14,759 bases of DNA from the NCBI GenBank assembly GCA_910584845.1, contig CAJUDH010000033.1, positions 1 to 14,759 of the forward strand. Reading direction: 5' to 3'. Below are positions 1 through 6,358 of the stretch, one piece after another. The stretch's first letter is position 1; each line of letters starts with the position of its first letter. This DNA comes from an uncultured Lachnospiraceae bacterium. GTDB taxonomy: Bacteria; Bacillota; Clostridia; Lachnospirales; Lachnospiraceae. The translations under genes were made by a program, and so were the position numbers. The notes beneath the pieces are model-generated. The model searched no databases. It was given only the letters and a program-made list of their open reading frames with translations, and was not told where the DNA came from.

Positions 1-235
1 TTCTTACGCAAAAATTTTGCCATTTTGCGTCAAAAATCATTGATAAGTGGCCTAACAACTGTTGTTTCTGTGCCAGGGCTTCTGTATTTGTCGGGTCAAG
101 TTTTAATAATTTATTGACCTCTTTCAATTCCTCCTGTGTTCCCCGTACATCCTTATTCACATTAGAAAGGGCTTCCGTTAGCTTTGTTGTATTTCCGCCA
201 ATCTCAATCGTGATCCCTTTTATATTATTTGCCAC
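1..235 (-). CDS. Tail tape measure protein, N-terminus (runs off window, probably interrupted)
   Basis: A GTG start at 235-233 has a strong SD (AAAGGGGGG, 6 nt upstream). The first ~62 residues match the usual opening of Firmicute siphophage tape measures: IKGITIEIGGNTTKL, then a charged coiled coil ending LLKLDPTNTEALAQKQQLL. Tape measures set tail length and form the core of the growing tail. The position directly after the gpG/gpGT chaperone genes is the canonical one. After about residue 62 (near position 50) the reading changes to a W/C-containing, AT-rich stretch with a short palindrome, which does not look like the expected coiled coil. The gene is cut by the window edge, so I cannot tell whether it is interrupted or simply divergent. 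Confidence 0.8.
   Translation of the reverse strand, partial: MANNIKGITIEIGGNTTKLTEALSNVNKDVRGTQEELKEVNKLLKLDPTNTEALAQKQQLLGHLSMIFDAKWQNFCVR
6..30. repeat. Short inverted repeat at the window edge, possible mobile-element end
   Basis: ACGCAAAA (6-13) and TTTTGCGT (23-30) form an 8-bp perfect inverted repeat with a 9-nt spacer. It lies where the tape measure reading loses its normal character (about position 50). A subterminal hairpin is compatible with the end of an inserted element such as an IS, but I do not recognise a family and the rest lies outside the window. Confidence 0.3.
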
Positions 236-238
236 AAT

Positions 239-514
239 TTACCCCCCTTTCTTTTGGAAATTTTCCCGTATTGCCTTTCTGTCCGGCTTCGTCTGTTCAA
301 TTCTCCAACAATTGCGAAGATATTCCCGTCCCTCTTCCGTCCGGCTGTTTTCGTAGATCATTGCCTCCCTCATCAAAAACAAATAGGTGTCTATTGGCAA
401 TTCCTGCACCTGGGCAATGTTTAAATGGCAATAGTCCATTACCAGTTTTTCCCCGCGGGTTTTTAATGTATATGGAATATCCCTTTCGCCCTCTTCCCTG
501 GGGTAAAAGGGCAT
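239..514 (-). CDS. Tail assembly chaperone gpT-like part, made by -1 frameshift from gpG
   Basis: This frame (91 residues from its first ATG) follows the gpG-like gene, as in lambda G/GT. The ATG at 514-512 has no SD. A CCCAAAC heptamer (526-520) lies in gpG codon phase (C CCA AAC) directly before the gpG stop. A -1 slip there continues as LKMPFYPREEGERDIPY, exactly this frame, giving a gpGT product of about 220 residues. The T part is alpha-helical and charged, with 'DTYLFLMREAMIYENSRTEEGREYLRNCW'. In known systems gpG and gpGT are made in a fixed ratio and load onto the tape measure before major tail polymerisation. The stop at 241-239 lies 3 nt before the tape measure GTG, consistent with one operon. 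Confidence 0.75.
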   Translation of the reverse strand: MPFYPREEGERDIPYTLKTRGEKLVMDYCHLNIAQVQELPIDTYLFLMREAMIYENSRTEEGREYLRNCWRIEQTKPDRKAIRENFQKKGG

Positions 515-526
515 CTTTAGTTTGGG
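481..526 (-). promoter_or_regulatory. Programmed -1 ribosomal frameshift site (gpG to gpGT)
   Basis: The slippery heptamer C CCA AAC (526-520) fits the X XXY YYZ rule in the gpG frame and abuts the gpG stop codon (519-517). After a 7-nt spacer, a stem can form between GCCCT (512-508) and AGGGC (492-488). CCCTTT (511-506) can alternatively pair with AAAGGG (486-481). The heptamer, spacer and stimulatory stem are all at normal distances. Confidence 0.7.
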
Positions 527-900
527 TCCGTCTTTAATTCATCCATGAACGTTATGTAAGCATTCAAAATTGCAATACATTCCTCAATGTCATAATTTTC
601 CAAATCAGCCGCCCGGATCGGCTTTTTCGGTTTTTTAGGGTTGGGGTTTTCCAGGTTATTATTGAGTATTTCCGCAATAAGTGCATGCAATGAATCAATA
701 ACCCCTGCTGCCCGGATTTCACTTTCGTCTATTTCTGCGATCTCCTGGAAATCCTGTATTTTTTCAAATGTGGCTTTTGATGGCATACGCACCATGATTT
801 TTTTCCCGGGTGTCTTCCCGTTTTCGTCTTCTGTGTCTTTGAACGTAAAAGGCCAATAAGTATGCTTGATTTTGTTACAATTAAAGGCTACTACTGCCAT
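517..900 (-). CDS. Tail assembly chaperone gpG-like
   Basis: 127 residues starting MAVVAFNCNKIKHTYWPF. I chose the ATG at 900-898 because GAGGGGG lies 5-6 nt upstream; a longer reading to 951 is open but its ATG has no SD. The acidic protein has a beta-rich N-terminal half and a helical C-terminal half with a lysine/proline linker (NPNPKKPKKP). It has the size and position (between major tail and tape measure genes) of siphophage tail assembly chaperones. It ends DELKTDPN at a frameshift site, which supports the gpG/gpGT assignment more than residue similarity does. Confidence 0.75.
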   Translation of the reverse strand: MAVVAFNCNKIKHTYWPFTFKDTEDENGKTPGKKIMVRMPSKATFEKIQDFQEIAEIDESEIRAAGVIDSLHALIAEILNNNLENPNPKKPKKPIRAADLENYDIEECIAILNAYITFMDELKTDPN

Positions 901-1089
901 TCTTTCCCCCTCACTCGTTTTGAGCACCGGAAACGATGCCCTATTCGTCATGCAGTTTTTAAGGTACTAATTTATCTGAAGTGCATTTCTGCAATTCATT
1001 CAAAAAAATTTATTTTAGGCCTTGACTTTTAATAGTTAGACTTTCTTAAATGGATAGCCACCCGGGGAAATCCCTGGATGGCTCTTTTG
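901..1089. other. Intergenic region between major tail and tail chaperone genes
   Basis: At about 190 bp this is the longest gap in the structural operon. It contains the hairpin at 1056-1084 and then AT-rich sequence with a run of seven T (minus strand) about 30-40 nt further on. I see no convincing -35/-10 pair. An upstream in-frame ATG at 951 exists but lacks an SD. Confidence 0.5.
1056..1084 (-). terminator. Hairpin after the major tail gene, possible terminator or attenuator
   Basis: On the minus strand AGCCATCC (1084-1077) pairs with GGGTGGCT (1063-1056) over 8 bp with one T-G pair. The loop holds an additional GGGA/TCCC pairing. It starts 6 nt after the major tail stop codon. Only ATCCATTTAAG follows, so the U-tract is weak and the hairpin may attenuate transcription or protect the 3' end of the mRNA. 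Confidence 0.45.
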
Positions 1090-1686
1090 CTACTGTCCGG
1101 AGGGTCCTTCCATACTTTCCGTTCCGCCTGCTTCTTCTGCCCCGGCCATTTCCTCTTCATAGAGGATCAACGTACCCTCGCTGTCCTGGGGCGCCGCCTT
1201 AAATTCAGCGTCAATTACTGTTTCTTTGTCCTTTGCAAACGCAAAAGAAAATCCGGCCTGGTTGTTGCCAACGATAGTAACCCGAATATCCCCATCTGTT
1301 TCATCCTTATGTACAAAATGAATCACATACTTTTTTCCCGTAGCGTTTCCAACGCCTCCGATCTTTACCGTGCGGGTCTTTTTCTGTTTGTCCTCTTCAA
1401 GCCTTGCAGTTTCGCAAAGCCTTTCCAGGGTTTTCCCGCACCAGGTCATTATCCCGGATTTCATGGTTGCTTCTTCTTCCGTCAAGATGGTTTTTGACAC
1501 TTTTCCCATATCGTCTTTGGCTTCATAGTATGACGGTTTATAGGCCACTTCTGCCCCACCCTGGATAAGCCCCAAAAGGTTTTCCTCCTTTTCAATTTCC
1601 GTATTTTCGGGGATTTTCTTTGTCTTGCTGTCAAACTCGGTAACGTACAAATAGCCGCTCCCTAAAACAATTCTTTCGCCATCCAT
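1090..1686 (-). CDS. Major tail protein
   Basis: 198 residues starting MDGERIVLGSGYLYVTEFD. The ATG at 1686-1684 overlaps the upstream stop (TAATG) and follows AAAGGGG; a GTG/ATG further upstream is possible but unneeded. The 'ERIVLGSGYLYVTEF...' opening, mixed beta character and 'GGVGNATGKKYVIHFVHKD...GDIRVTIVGNNQAGFSFAF' core are typical of siphophage tail-tube proteins of Firmicutes, which polymerise around the tape measure to form the tube. The C-terminus is low-complexity and Gly/Glu-rich (MAGAEEAGGTESMEGPSGQ). It is followed by a hairpin and then the chaperone genes. Confidence 0.85.
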   Translation of the reverse strand: MDGERIVLGSGYLYVTEFDSKTKKIPENTEIEKEENLLGLIQGGAEVAYKPSYYEAKDDMGKVSKTILTEEEATMKSGIMTWCGKTLERLCETARLEEDKQKKTRTVKIGGVGNATGKKYVIHFVHKDETDGDIRVTIVGNNQAGFSFAFAKDKETVIDAEFKAAPQDSEGTLILYEEEMAGAEEAGGTESMEGPSGQ

Positions 1687-2051
1687 TACTTTTTTACCCC
1701 TTTCATTTTCTGGATCAGCCCATTTACTTCCCAAGCAGATTGCACCATATTTTCGCTTTCAATCGGTGCAATATATTTTTCCGTTTCCACATCAAAAAAG
1801 ACTTTTTCTTCCACAATCCCTTCCAAATCTTCCCGGCCAAGTGCAAATTGATCCGTGTATAATTCCAAGGAAAAATCCGTTTCTTTGATATTGTTCTTTA
1901 CATCTGCCCCGCGCTTCTTTTGGTGTGGAATCAGATATACCAAATATGGCGGTGGCGGCACCGGGGATTCCTCGGTTTCCTCAAACGCCATATTGGCAAT
2001 AGGTAATCCCACCGCTTTTGCCCGTTCAATCAGCCTTTCAACCGTTACCAT
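1686..2051 (-). CDS. Tail completion/terminator-position protein
   Basis: 121 residues from the ATG at 2051-2049. A GTG three codons upstream (2060) is too close to the AAGGTGGAG SD, though the ATG is slightly far, so the start is uncertain. The protein lies between the gp10-like and major tail genes, the place of the tail terminator or minor tail protein. Such proteins cap the tail tube and join it to the head. Visible features are a Pro-rich loop (ESPVPPPPYLVYLIPHQKK), a beta segment (DFSLELYTDQF) and a helix before the end. The function is inferred from gene order and size more than from residue motifs. Confidence 0.65.
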   Translation of the reverse strand: MVTVERLIERAKAVGLPIANMAFEETEESPVPPPPYLVYLIPHQKKRGADVKNNIKETDFSLELYTDQFALGREDLEGIVEEKVFFDVETEKYIAPIESENMVQSAWEVNGLIQKMKGVKK

Positions 2052-2424
2052 ATGCCGCACTCTCCACCTTTCTTGTTAGGTTTTCAATTGCCCGTATTTC
2101 AACTGGCTTTATATGCTGTATGGGTGCCACCCTGCCGCCGCCCCTCTTTGCGTGGCCATGCTCCAAAAGGTGTGTAAGCTGATAATCCGTTTTATTGTGG
2201 ATTATTTTTACCTTTGAATATTTCCCAGTGTAGCCCTTTTTTGTAGCCCACCCCTTTGCGTAATCTCCCGTAAATTTCGGACTGTTTGTTTTCATTTCCT
2301 TTGCAGCTGCCTTAGTTTCTTCATCAATGGCTTTCATAACTGCTCCTGTCAATTCTTCCGAATAATCCGCAATCGCTGCGGCAAGTTCATTGGCAAGGCT
2401 TTCAATTTTTACGGAATCCGCCAC
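2038..2424 (-). CDS. HK97 gp10-like head-tail joining protein
   Basis: 128 residues from a GTG at 2424-2422 with a GGGGAAG SD, overlapping the end of the head-closure gene. The family signature is clear in the middle: 'NSPKFTGDYAKGWATKK...VKIIHNKTDYQLTHLLEHGHAKRGGGRVAPIQHIKPV', i.e. the tG-W block, the N-Y-L-HLLE-GH block and the H-I block of the HK97 gp10 family. The N-terminal ~40 residues are a helix. Proteins of this family sit at the neck or proximal tail and are needed to complete tails. The stop overlaps the next gene. Confidence 0.88.
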   Translation of the reverse strand: MADSVKIESLANELAAAIADYSEELTGAVMKAIDEETKAAAKEMKTNSPKFTGDYAKGWATKKGYTGKYSKVKIIHNKTDYQLTHLLEHGHAKRGGGRVAPIQHIKPVEIRAIENLTRKVESAAYGNG

Positions 2425-2705
2425 TATTTCTTCCCCGTCCTTTCACTTGCGTAAAGTTCGATTTTCCCGTTTGGCTTTGGGCCGTATGTCCTGTAAATGT
2501 CATAGCGGGTCCCCTCGATCTCAATAAATGGATGTTCGTTATATTCAAACCCCCACACATCTGCCCGGAAAGACGGCTTGTACCCGTTCTGTCCTGCAAT
2601 ATTGAATTCATCCCGCCCCACCGGATAACAGTCCGCAAAGACTTCCGTTTCTAAAAATTCTGCCTGGTTCTTCTTTTTAATCAGTTTCGCAACTTTTCCT
2701 TCTAT
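2424..2705 (-). CDS. Head closure / head-tail adaptor protein, no standard start codon
   Basis: The frame reads IEGKVAKLIKKKNQ then ETEVFADCYPVGRDEFNIAG, and GTRYDIYRTYGPKPNGKIELYASERTGKK at the end. This is the pattern of siphophage head-closure proteins: 'TEVFA..~SVGR~EF..A', then 'G..Y~I~RTY...G~~EL'. The closure protein plugs the connector and receives the tail. Within the conserved frame there is no ATG, GTG or TTG before the GTG at 2621-2619, which would remove the conserved N-terminal strand. The frame is open back to a stop at 2732-2730. I list an ATA at 2705-2703 as start because AAAGGGGG lies 8 nt upstream; CTG 2684 or ATT 2681 are alternatives. A point mutation (ATG to ATA) or a sequence error is also possible. 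Confidence 0.7.
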   Translation of the reverse strand: MEGKVAKLIKKKNQAEFLETEVFADCYPVGRDEFNIAGQNGYKPSFRADVWGFEYNEHPFIEIEGTRYDIYRTYGPKPNGKIELYASERTGKK

Positions 2706-2982
2706 GGAATCCGCCCCCTTTGATTTTTGTTAGCATCATGTCATAAGATGCCATAAGGGAATCCCGGTTTTCCGGGCTGCCAAAATTAGCACTTGCATAC
2801 AGCAATACGGCTTCCACAAGCAAAGGATTTCTGATATTATTTAAGTAACTTTCGTGAACCCCCGCCCTGGACAAATCGGCCAGGGCAACTTCTATAAGCT
2901 GCCCCAGGTCATCATCCAGTTTGTCGGTTGACATTTTCCGCACCCGCAATTTTGCTTTTTCAATCAGTTCTTTTTTTGTCAT
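2677..2982 (-). CDS. Head-tail connector protein (gp6-like)
   Basis: 101 residues from the ATG at 2982-2980 with an AAAGGCGG SD. The all-helical sequence has 'LGQLIEVALADLSRAGV', 'NPLLVEAVLLYASANFGSPENRDSLMASYDMMLTKIK', matching the helical core of the Phage_connect/HK97 gp6 family. Members form the ring under the portal. The gene directly follows the capsid gene, the normal position. The C-terminal tail GGGFHRRKSCETD runs over the first codons of the head-closure frame, after a five-G tract (2718-2714). Confidence 0.82.
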   Translation of the reverse strand: MTKKELIEKAKLRVRKMSTDKLDDDLGQLIEVALADLSRAGVHESYLNNIRNPLLVEAVLLYASANFGSPENRDSLMASYDMMLTKIKGGGFHRRKSCETD

Positions 2983-3003
2983 GCCCTGGCCGCCTTTCCC
3001 GGT

Positions 3004-4224
3004 TTATGCGCCTGCTTCTGCCTTATTCTTTACACGGATAAAGCCGTTTTTAGCAACCACGTTCCCGCCCATAAATACAGATGCTTTATAGGCGATCTGC
3101 CCCTGTTTGAATTTGTATTCTGTGGACTTCTGTGCATCAATATCCGAAAAAATTGCTACCTCATAATTGCTAAGCGGGCCGTAGGCCATGCAATATGCCC
3201 CCGGCGTTGCCCCGATTTCTCCGCAAGCAGAATTGATGATATAAGGCACTTCGTCAATGGTTCCCGTGTTCCCATGGTTTACGATTGTGTAAACCTTCCG
3301 GCCCTGTTTGTCCCTCAATTTTGCAAACTTTTTCAAATCCTTTTTATTGAGAATCAAAACGGCTATGTCTTCCACATCTTCATCCCCGCCGTATGAATAG
3401 ATGATTTCATCCAAGGTTCCATCATCAACGGCAGTAATGCTTTCAATGTCTGTAGAACGGTCTATAATATCATCCGCCGTTTTCTCCGGGTTGTAGAAAA
3501 TCCCCCGAAATTTCCCGGTCCCACCTGGCCCTATCAAAATCTGCCTGGAAGCGTATCGCTTGATGGAACGCACAACGGATTCTTCAATAACCCCATCATA
3601 ATCCGCATCCGGCAATTTCTGCATTTCCTCTGGCTCTTCCGCATATGCCGTGATTTTTTCCCGGACAATATCGGAATATCCAAACGTGGGTTCGGATGTA
3701 TTGTAATCCGCATTTTCCGCCGTACTTCCTGCGCCGTCACCGTAAGACTTCACAAAAGGGCGCTGATAGCTTTCCCCGCCCGGAAGCGGGACGGTATGCA
3801 CCCGGTCAATGAGGGAAGAAACATTGTTGAAAGTTGGGGCAATATCCGGGCTTGTGTGCTTCGGCATCACAACGCCTGTGGTGGTTGTAAGTGCGTTCAT
3901 GGGTTTTGCCAGTGACTTCGCCTTATATCTGACGCTTTTTCCATCCTTTAACGCTTTGCCGGATTTCGTGCGGGCCTGGTTCTTCAGTTCGTCCCCTTCT
4001 TCCCCCTCTCCCGTTACGGGTTCTGGATCCTCGGTTCCATCCTGTATCATTCCGGCCAATGCTTCCCGGTTTGCTATGTCTGCCAGTATACCGGAAATCT
4101 CTTTGGCTTCATCCATAATTTTTTGTAACTCTTCCCCCGCCTTTGCCTGGGCTTCCTTGTTGAGTGCCACCATGCGGGCTTTTAGGTCCTTTTTGGACAT
4201 TTTCATTAACTCTTCTCTTGTCAT
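3004..4224 (-). CDS. Major capsid protein, HK97 fold
   Basis: 406 residues from the ATG at 4224-4222, which has the strong SD AAAGGAG. Residues 1-60 are a charged coiled coil (the scaffolding delta domain, normally removed by the prohead protease). An acidic linker (TEDPEPVTGEGEEGDEL) follows and the mature capsid domain begins near residue 105-115. Typical HK97-fold stretches are 'TFNNVSSLIDRVHTVPLPGG', 'EESVVRSIKRYASRQILIGPGGTGKFRGIF' and the C-terminal 'VAIFSDIDAQKSTEYKFKQGQIAYKASVFMGGNVVAKNGFIRVK'. The protein forms the icosahedral shell. It lies 19 nt after the protease gene, as usual. Confidence 0.95.
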   Translation of the reverse strand: MTREELMKMSKKDLKARMVALNKEAQAKAGEELQKIMDEAKEISGILADIANREALAGMIQDGTEDPEPVTGEGEEGDELKNQARTKSGKALKDGKSVRYKAKSLAKPMNALTTTTGVVMPKHTSPDIAPTFNNVSSLIDRVHTVPLPGGESYQRPFVKSYGDGAGSTAENADYNTSEPTFGYSDIVREKITAYAEEPEEMQKLPDADYDGVIEESVVRSIKRYASRQILIGPGGTGKFRGIFYNPEKTADDIIDRSTDIESITAVDDGTLDEIIYSYGGDEDVEDIAVLILNKKDLKKFAKLRDKQGRKVYTIVNHGNTGTIDEVPYIINSACGEIGATPGAYCMAYGPLSNYEVAIFSDIDAQKSTEYKFKQGQIAYKASVFMGGNVVAKNGFIRVKNKAEAGA

Positions 4225-4243
4225 ACTTTTTCTCCTTTCGGTG

Positions 4244-4972
4244 CTAAATTGCCATTGCGGCAATTGCAATCTTTGCAATATCGTTTCGCTTTTCCTGGTC
4301 TTTTTCTTTCAGGGCTTTCTCCTGTGCCCGTTTCCGGGCCAGTATTTCTTCCGGGATGGATTTACAGGATTTCCTTGTTTCCTCGGTAATTGCTGCAGCA
4401 ATCCCTTTTTCTTCTCCGATCTCCACATTGAAATATTCCGCTGCTTCCTGCCCGTTTAACCACGTTTCCGCCGCCAACATTTCCTTGATGGTGTCAATAG
4501 AAACGCCCTCCCTCAAATGCCCTTCATAGATATTCAGAATCCCAGCTTCCACAGCTTCCAAATCATCCGCCATTTTCCGCAAATCATCCGAATTTCCCAC
4601 ACAACTTGCCCACGGCTTATGGATCATCAAGAATGCATTTGACGGAATAACAACCCGATCCCCGGCAAAGGCAATCACGGATGCAATGGATCCGGCCAAC
4701 GCATCCACAAAGACTGTTTTCTTTCCGTTGTGGCGTTTTAACATGTTGTAAATGGCTATTCCTGCAAACACGGAACCGCCACCGGAATTGATATAAATGT
4801 TTAGGTCTTTCCCCTGGTGTTCTGCCAGGAAGTTTTTTACCGCATCCGGGTATTGGTCTTCATCCTGCCACGCTCCCCACCAATCTGAAACTATGTCCCC
4901 GTAAAAATACAGGTCTGCACTTGTGGCCGTTTCATTCTTGAATGTAAAGAGCCTTTTAAAAAGTTTGTCCAA
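4244..4972 (-). CDS. Prohead protease, ClpP/S14 type
   Basis: 242 residues from a TTG at 4972-4970 behind AAAGGGGGGACGGGG, overlapping the portal end. An upstream open frame to 5086 overlaps the portal gene and is basic and unlikely to be translated. The ClpP fold is clear: 'LNIYINSGGGSVFAGIAIYNML', then 'VDALAGSIASVIAFAGDRVVIPSNAFLMIHKPWA', with nucleophile Ser98 (GSIAS) and His118 (MIHKPW). The last ~40 residues are a charged helical tail. Such proteases cleave the delta domain of the capsid protein during maturation, which fits the adjacent capsid gene with its N-terminal coiled coil. Confidence 0.92.
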   Translation of the reverse strand: MDKLFKRLFTFKNETATSADLYFYGDIVSDWWGAWQDEDQYPDAVKNFLAEHQGKDLNIYINSGGGSVFAGIAIYNMLKRHNGKKTVFVDALAGSIASVIAFAGDRVVIPSNAFLMIHKPWASCVGNSDDLRKMADDLEAVEAGILNIYEGHLREGVSIDTIKEMLAAETWLNGQEAAEYFNVEIGEEKGIAAAITEETRKSCKSIPEEILARKRAQEKALKEKDQEKRNDIAKIAIAAMAI

Positions 4973-6221
4973 TCCCCGTCCCCCCTTTCTTTTTGGTCTG
5001 AATATAGGCAATATAGATGGCTTCCCTTGCTTTGCTTTCCGCTTCCTGGTTTTCCTCCCCGCCGGAACCGCCCCCGTCACTTCCAACCTGGTATTGGCTT
5101 TGATCCCCGGCCTTTACATAATTAAGGGAAACCATCCTTACATCCCCGTCCTCAATTGGTTCATAATAAAGCAATTCACGGTATTCATTTATTGTTATTG
5201 CCCCCCTGTCGAACATTTCCCCACCGATAGTAGAACGGGTTTGCAAAGTGGCATATTGTAGGCGGTTTGCCGTGAATATGACCTTGTTTCCGAATGCGAT
5301 TTCCCTTTCTGTCAGCAGTTTAAACATACATTCAAGCGAGAGTTGAATTGCAATTGGTTCAATCACATTTTCATAAAATGCGTTCCACTCGCTTTCACTG
5401 AATGTTGATGTTAGGATTTTTTCATTTGTGCCATAATAGCGGTAAATGTTTTCACGCAAAAACCCGATCTGTGCGGTTGGGAATGACGGTACCGACTGCT
5501 TTAATTCCTTGAATTCATATGTGTTGTCAAGTGCCGCAAGCCCTCCGGCGTTAGAAGCGTTCATGTATGCTTCCATGAATTCTTTGGTTTTCCTTTTCAG
5601 TTCTTCATCATCCGCAAAATTGTTGTATTTCAGATAGCCGCCTAGTGTGCCTGAATTTTTAACAAGGTTTTTTATCATTTCCCCGGATGTCTCTATAAGG
5701 TCAAGCGGGCTTTTCAACTGCAAGTCTGGTGGTGTCCCCATGAATCTTTTTTTGTTAAACCTTGCCTTGATGTGTATAACCATCTGATAAGGTATGGTGT
5801 AATATTTCCCGTCAAATTCCCAACGGAAACGGAAAAGGATATTGTTGTTATCATCAACAAATATCCGGAAATCCTTTGTTTGAATGGGCTGTATGCTTTT
5901 TACCCTTGTGAAATCCTCATTGTAAAAAATCACGGAAAAGGAATTGGATGTATAAACCAGGTCTGATGCAATACGGTACAAGAAATCATAGGTTGACATT
6001 TCTGGGCATGGCCTTAATGCCAAAAGGCGGGCCAAGCTGTCATTTTTTATAACCATCCCTTTTTCGTCATAGCGCATAACCTGGGGCTTTAGTTTCCCCA
6101 CGTTCTTTGCAATGGCATCCGCAATGGCTCCTACTATGTCGCTATCCTGCAATGTCCCCGTTGGCATATATTCCCCACGGCTGAAAAAAAGTGGCCTATA
6201 TTTCACACGGAATACATTCAT
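4956..6221 (-). CDS. Portal protein, HK97/SPP1-type family
   Basis: 421 residues from the ATG at 6221-6219. Portal hallmarks include 'GAIADAIAKNVGKLKPQVMR', 'LLALRPCPEMSTYDFLYRIASDLVYTSNSFSVIFYNEDF', 'ETSGEMIKNLVKNSGTLGGYLKYNN', 'LRENIYRYYGTNEKILTSTFSESEWNAFYENVIEPIAIQLSLEC' and 'GGEMFDRGAITINEYREL'. The dodecameric portal is the DNA gate and packaging motor dock. The chosen ATG has no well-spaced SD. A good SD (AAAGGGGG, about 6255) and a second ATG (6267-6265, MSLFLAERG then stop) lie upstream in another frame, and the portal frame itself is open through this segment, so the N-terminus may be longer or frameshifted. The C-terminus has a Gly-rich linker (DGGGSGGEE). Confidence 0.9.
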   Translation of the reverse strand: MNVFRVKYRPLFFSRGEYMPTGTLQDSDIVGAIADAIAKNVGKLKPQVMRYDEKGMVIKNDSLARLLALRPCPEMSTYDFLYRIASDLVYTSNSFSVIFYNEDFTRVKSIQPIQTKDFRIFVDDNNNILFRFRWEFDGKYYTIPYQMVIHIKARFNKKRFMGTPPDLQLKSPLDLIETSGEMIKNLVKNSGTLGGYLKYNNFADDEELKRKTKEFMEAYMNASNAGGLAALDNTYEFKELKQSVPSFPTAQIGFLRENIYRYYGTNEKILTSTFSESEWNAFYENVIEPIAIQLSLECMFKLLTEREIAFGNKVIFTANRLQYATLQTRSTIGGEMFDRGAITINEYRELLYYEPIEDGDVRMVSLNYVKAGDQSQYQVGSDGGGSGGEENQEAESKAREAIYIAYIQTKKKGGTGIGQTF

Positions 6222-6358
6222 AACATTTGCAATTATCCCCGTATCATTTACCCCCTTTCCGCCAAAAATAGGCTCATGGCTTTACCCGCAATCCCATTGT
6301 AAATATTTCATTACTTCGATTCTGACCCGTTTTATCCTGCTGCCAGATGCTTCCCCTT
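6222..6358. other. Gap between terminase and portal genes
   Basis: The 137-bp gap encodes two very short minus-strand readings: MKYLQWDCG (ATG near 6313) and MSLFLAERG (6267-6238). Neither can be supported as an independent gene. MSLFLAERG would give a typical portal N-terminus if joined by a 1-base shift at the G5 run just before its stop. Confidence 0.4.

Noticed and set aside
2402..2638. Minus-strand ORF of 78 aa in another frame over the head-closure gene
   Set aside because: The overlapping frame carries the conserved head-closure motifs; this one (MRTVIRWGGMNSILQ...) does not resemble anything.
3809..4459. Plus-strand ORF (216 aa) opposite the capsid and protease genes
   Set aside because: It is antisense to the capsid delta domain and protease C-terminus. 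The hydrophobic/Ser-Phe-rich sequence is a mirror of charged coiled-coil codons.
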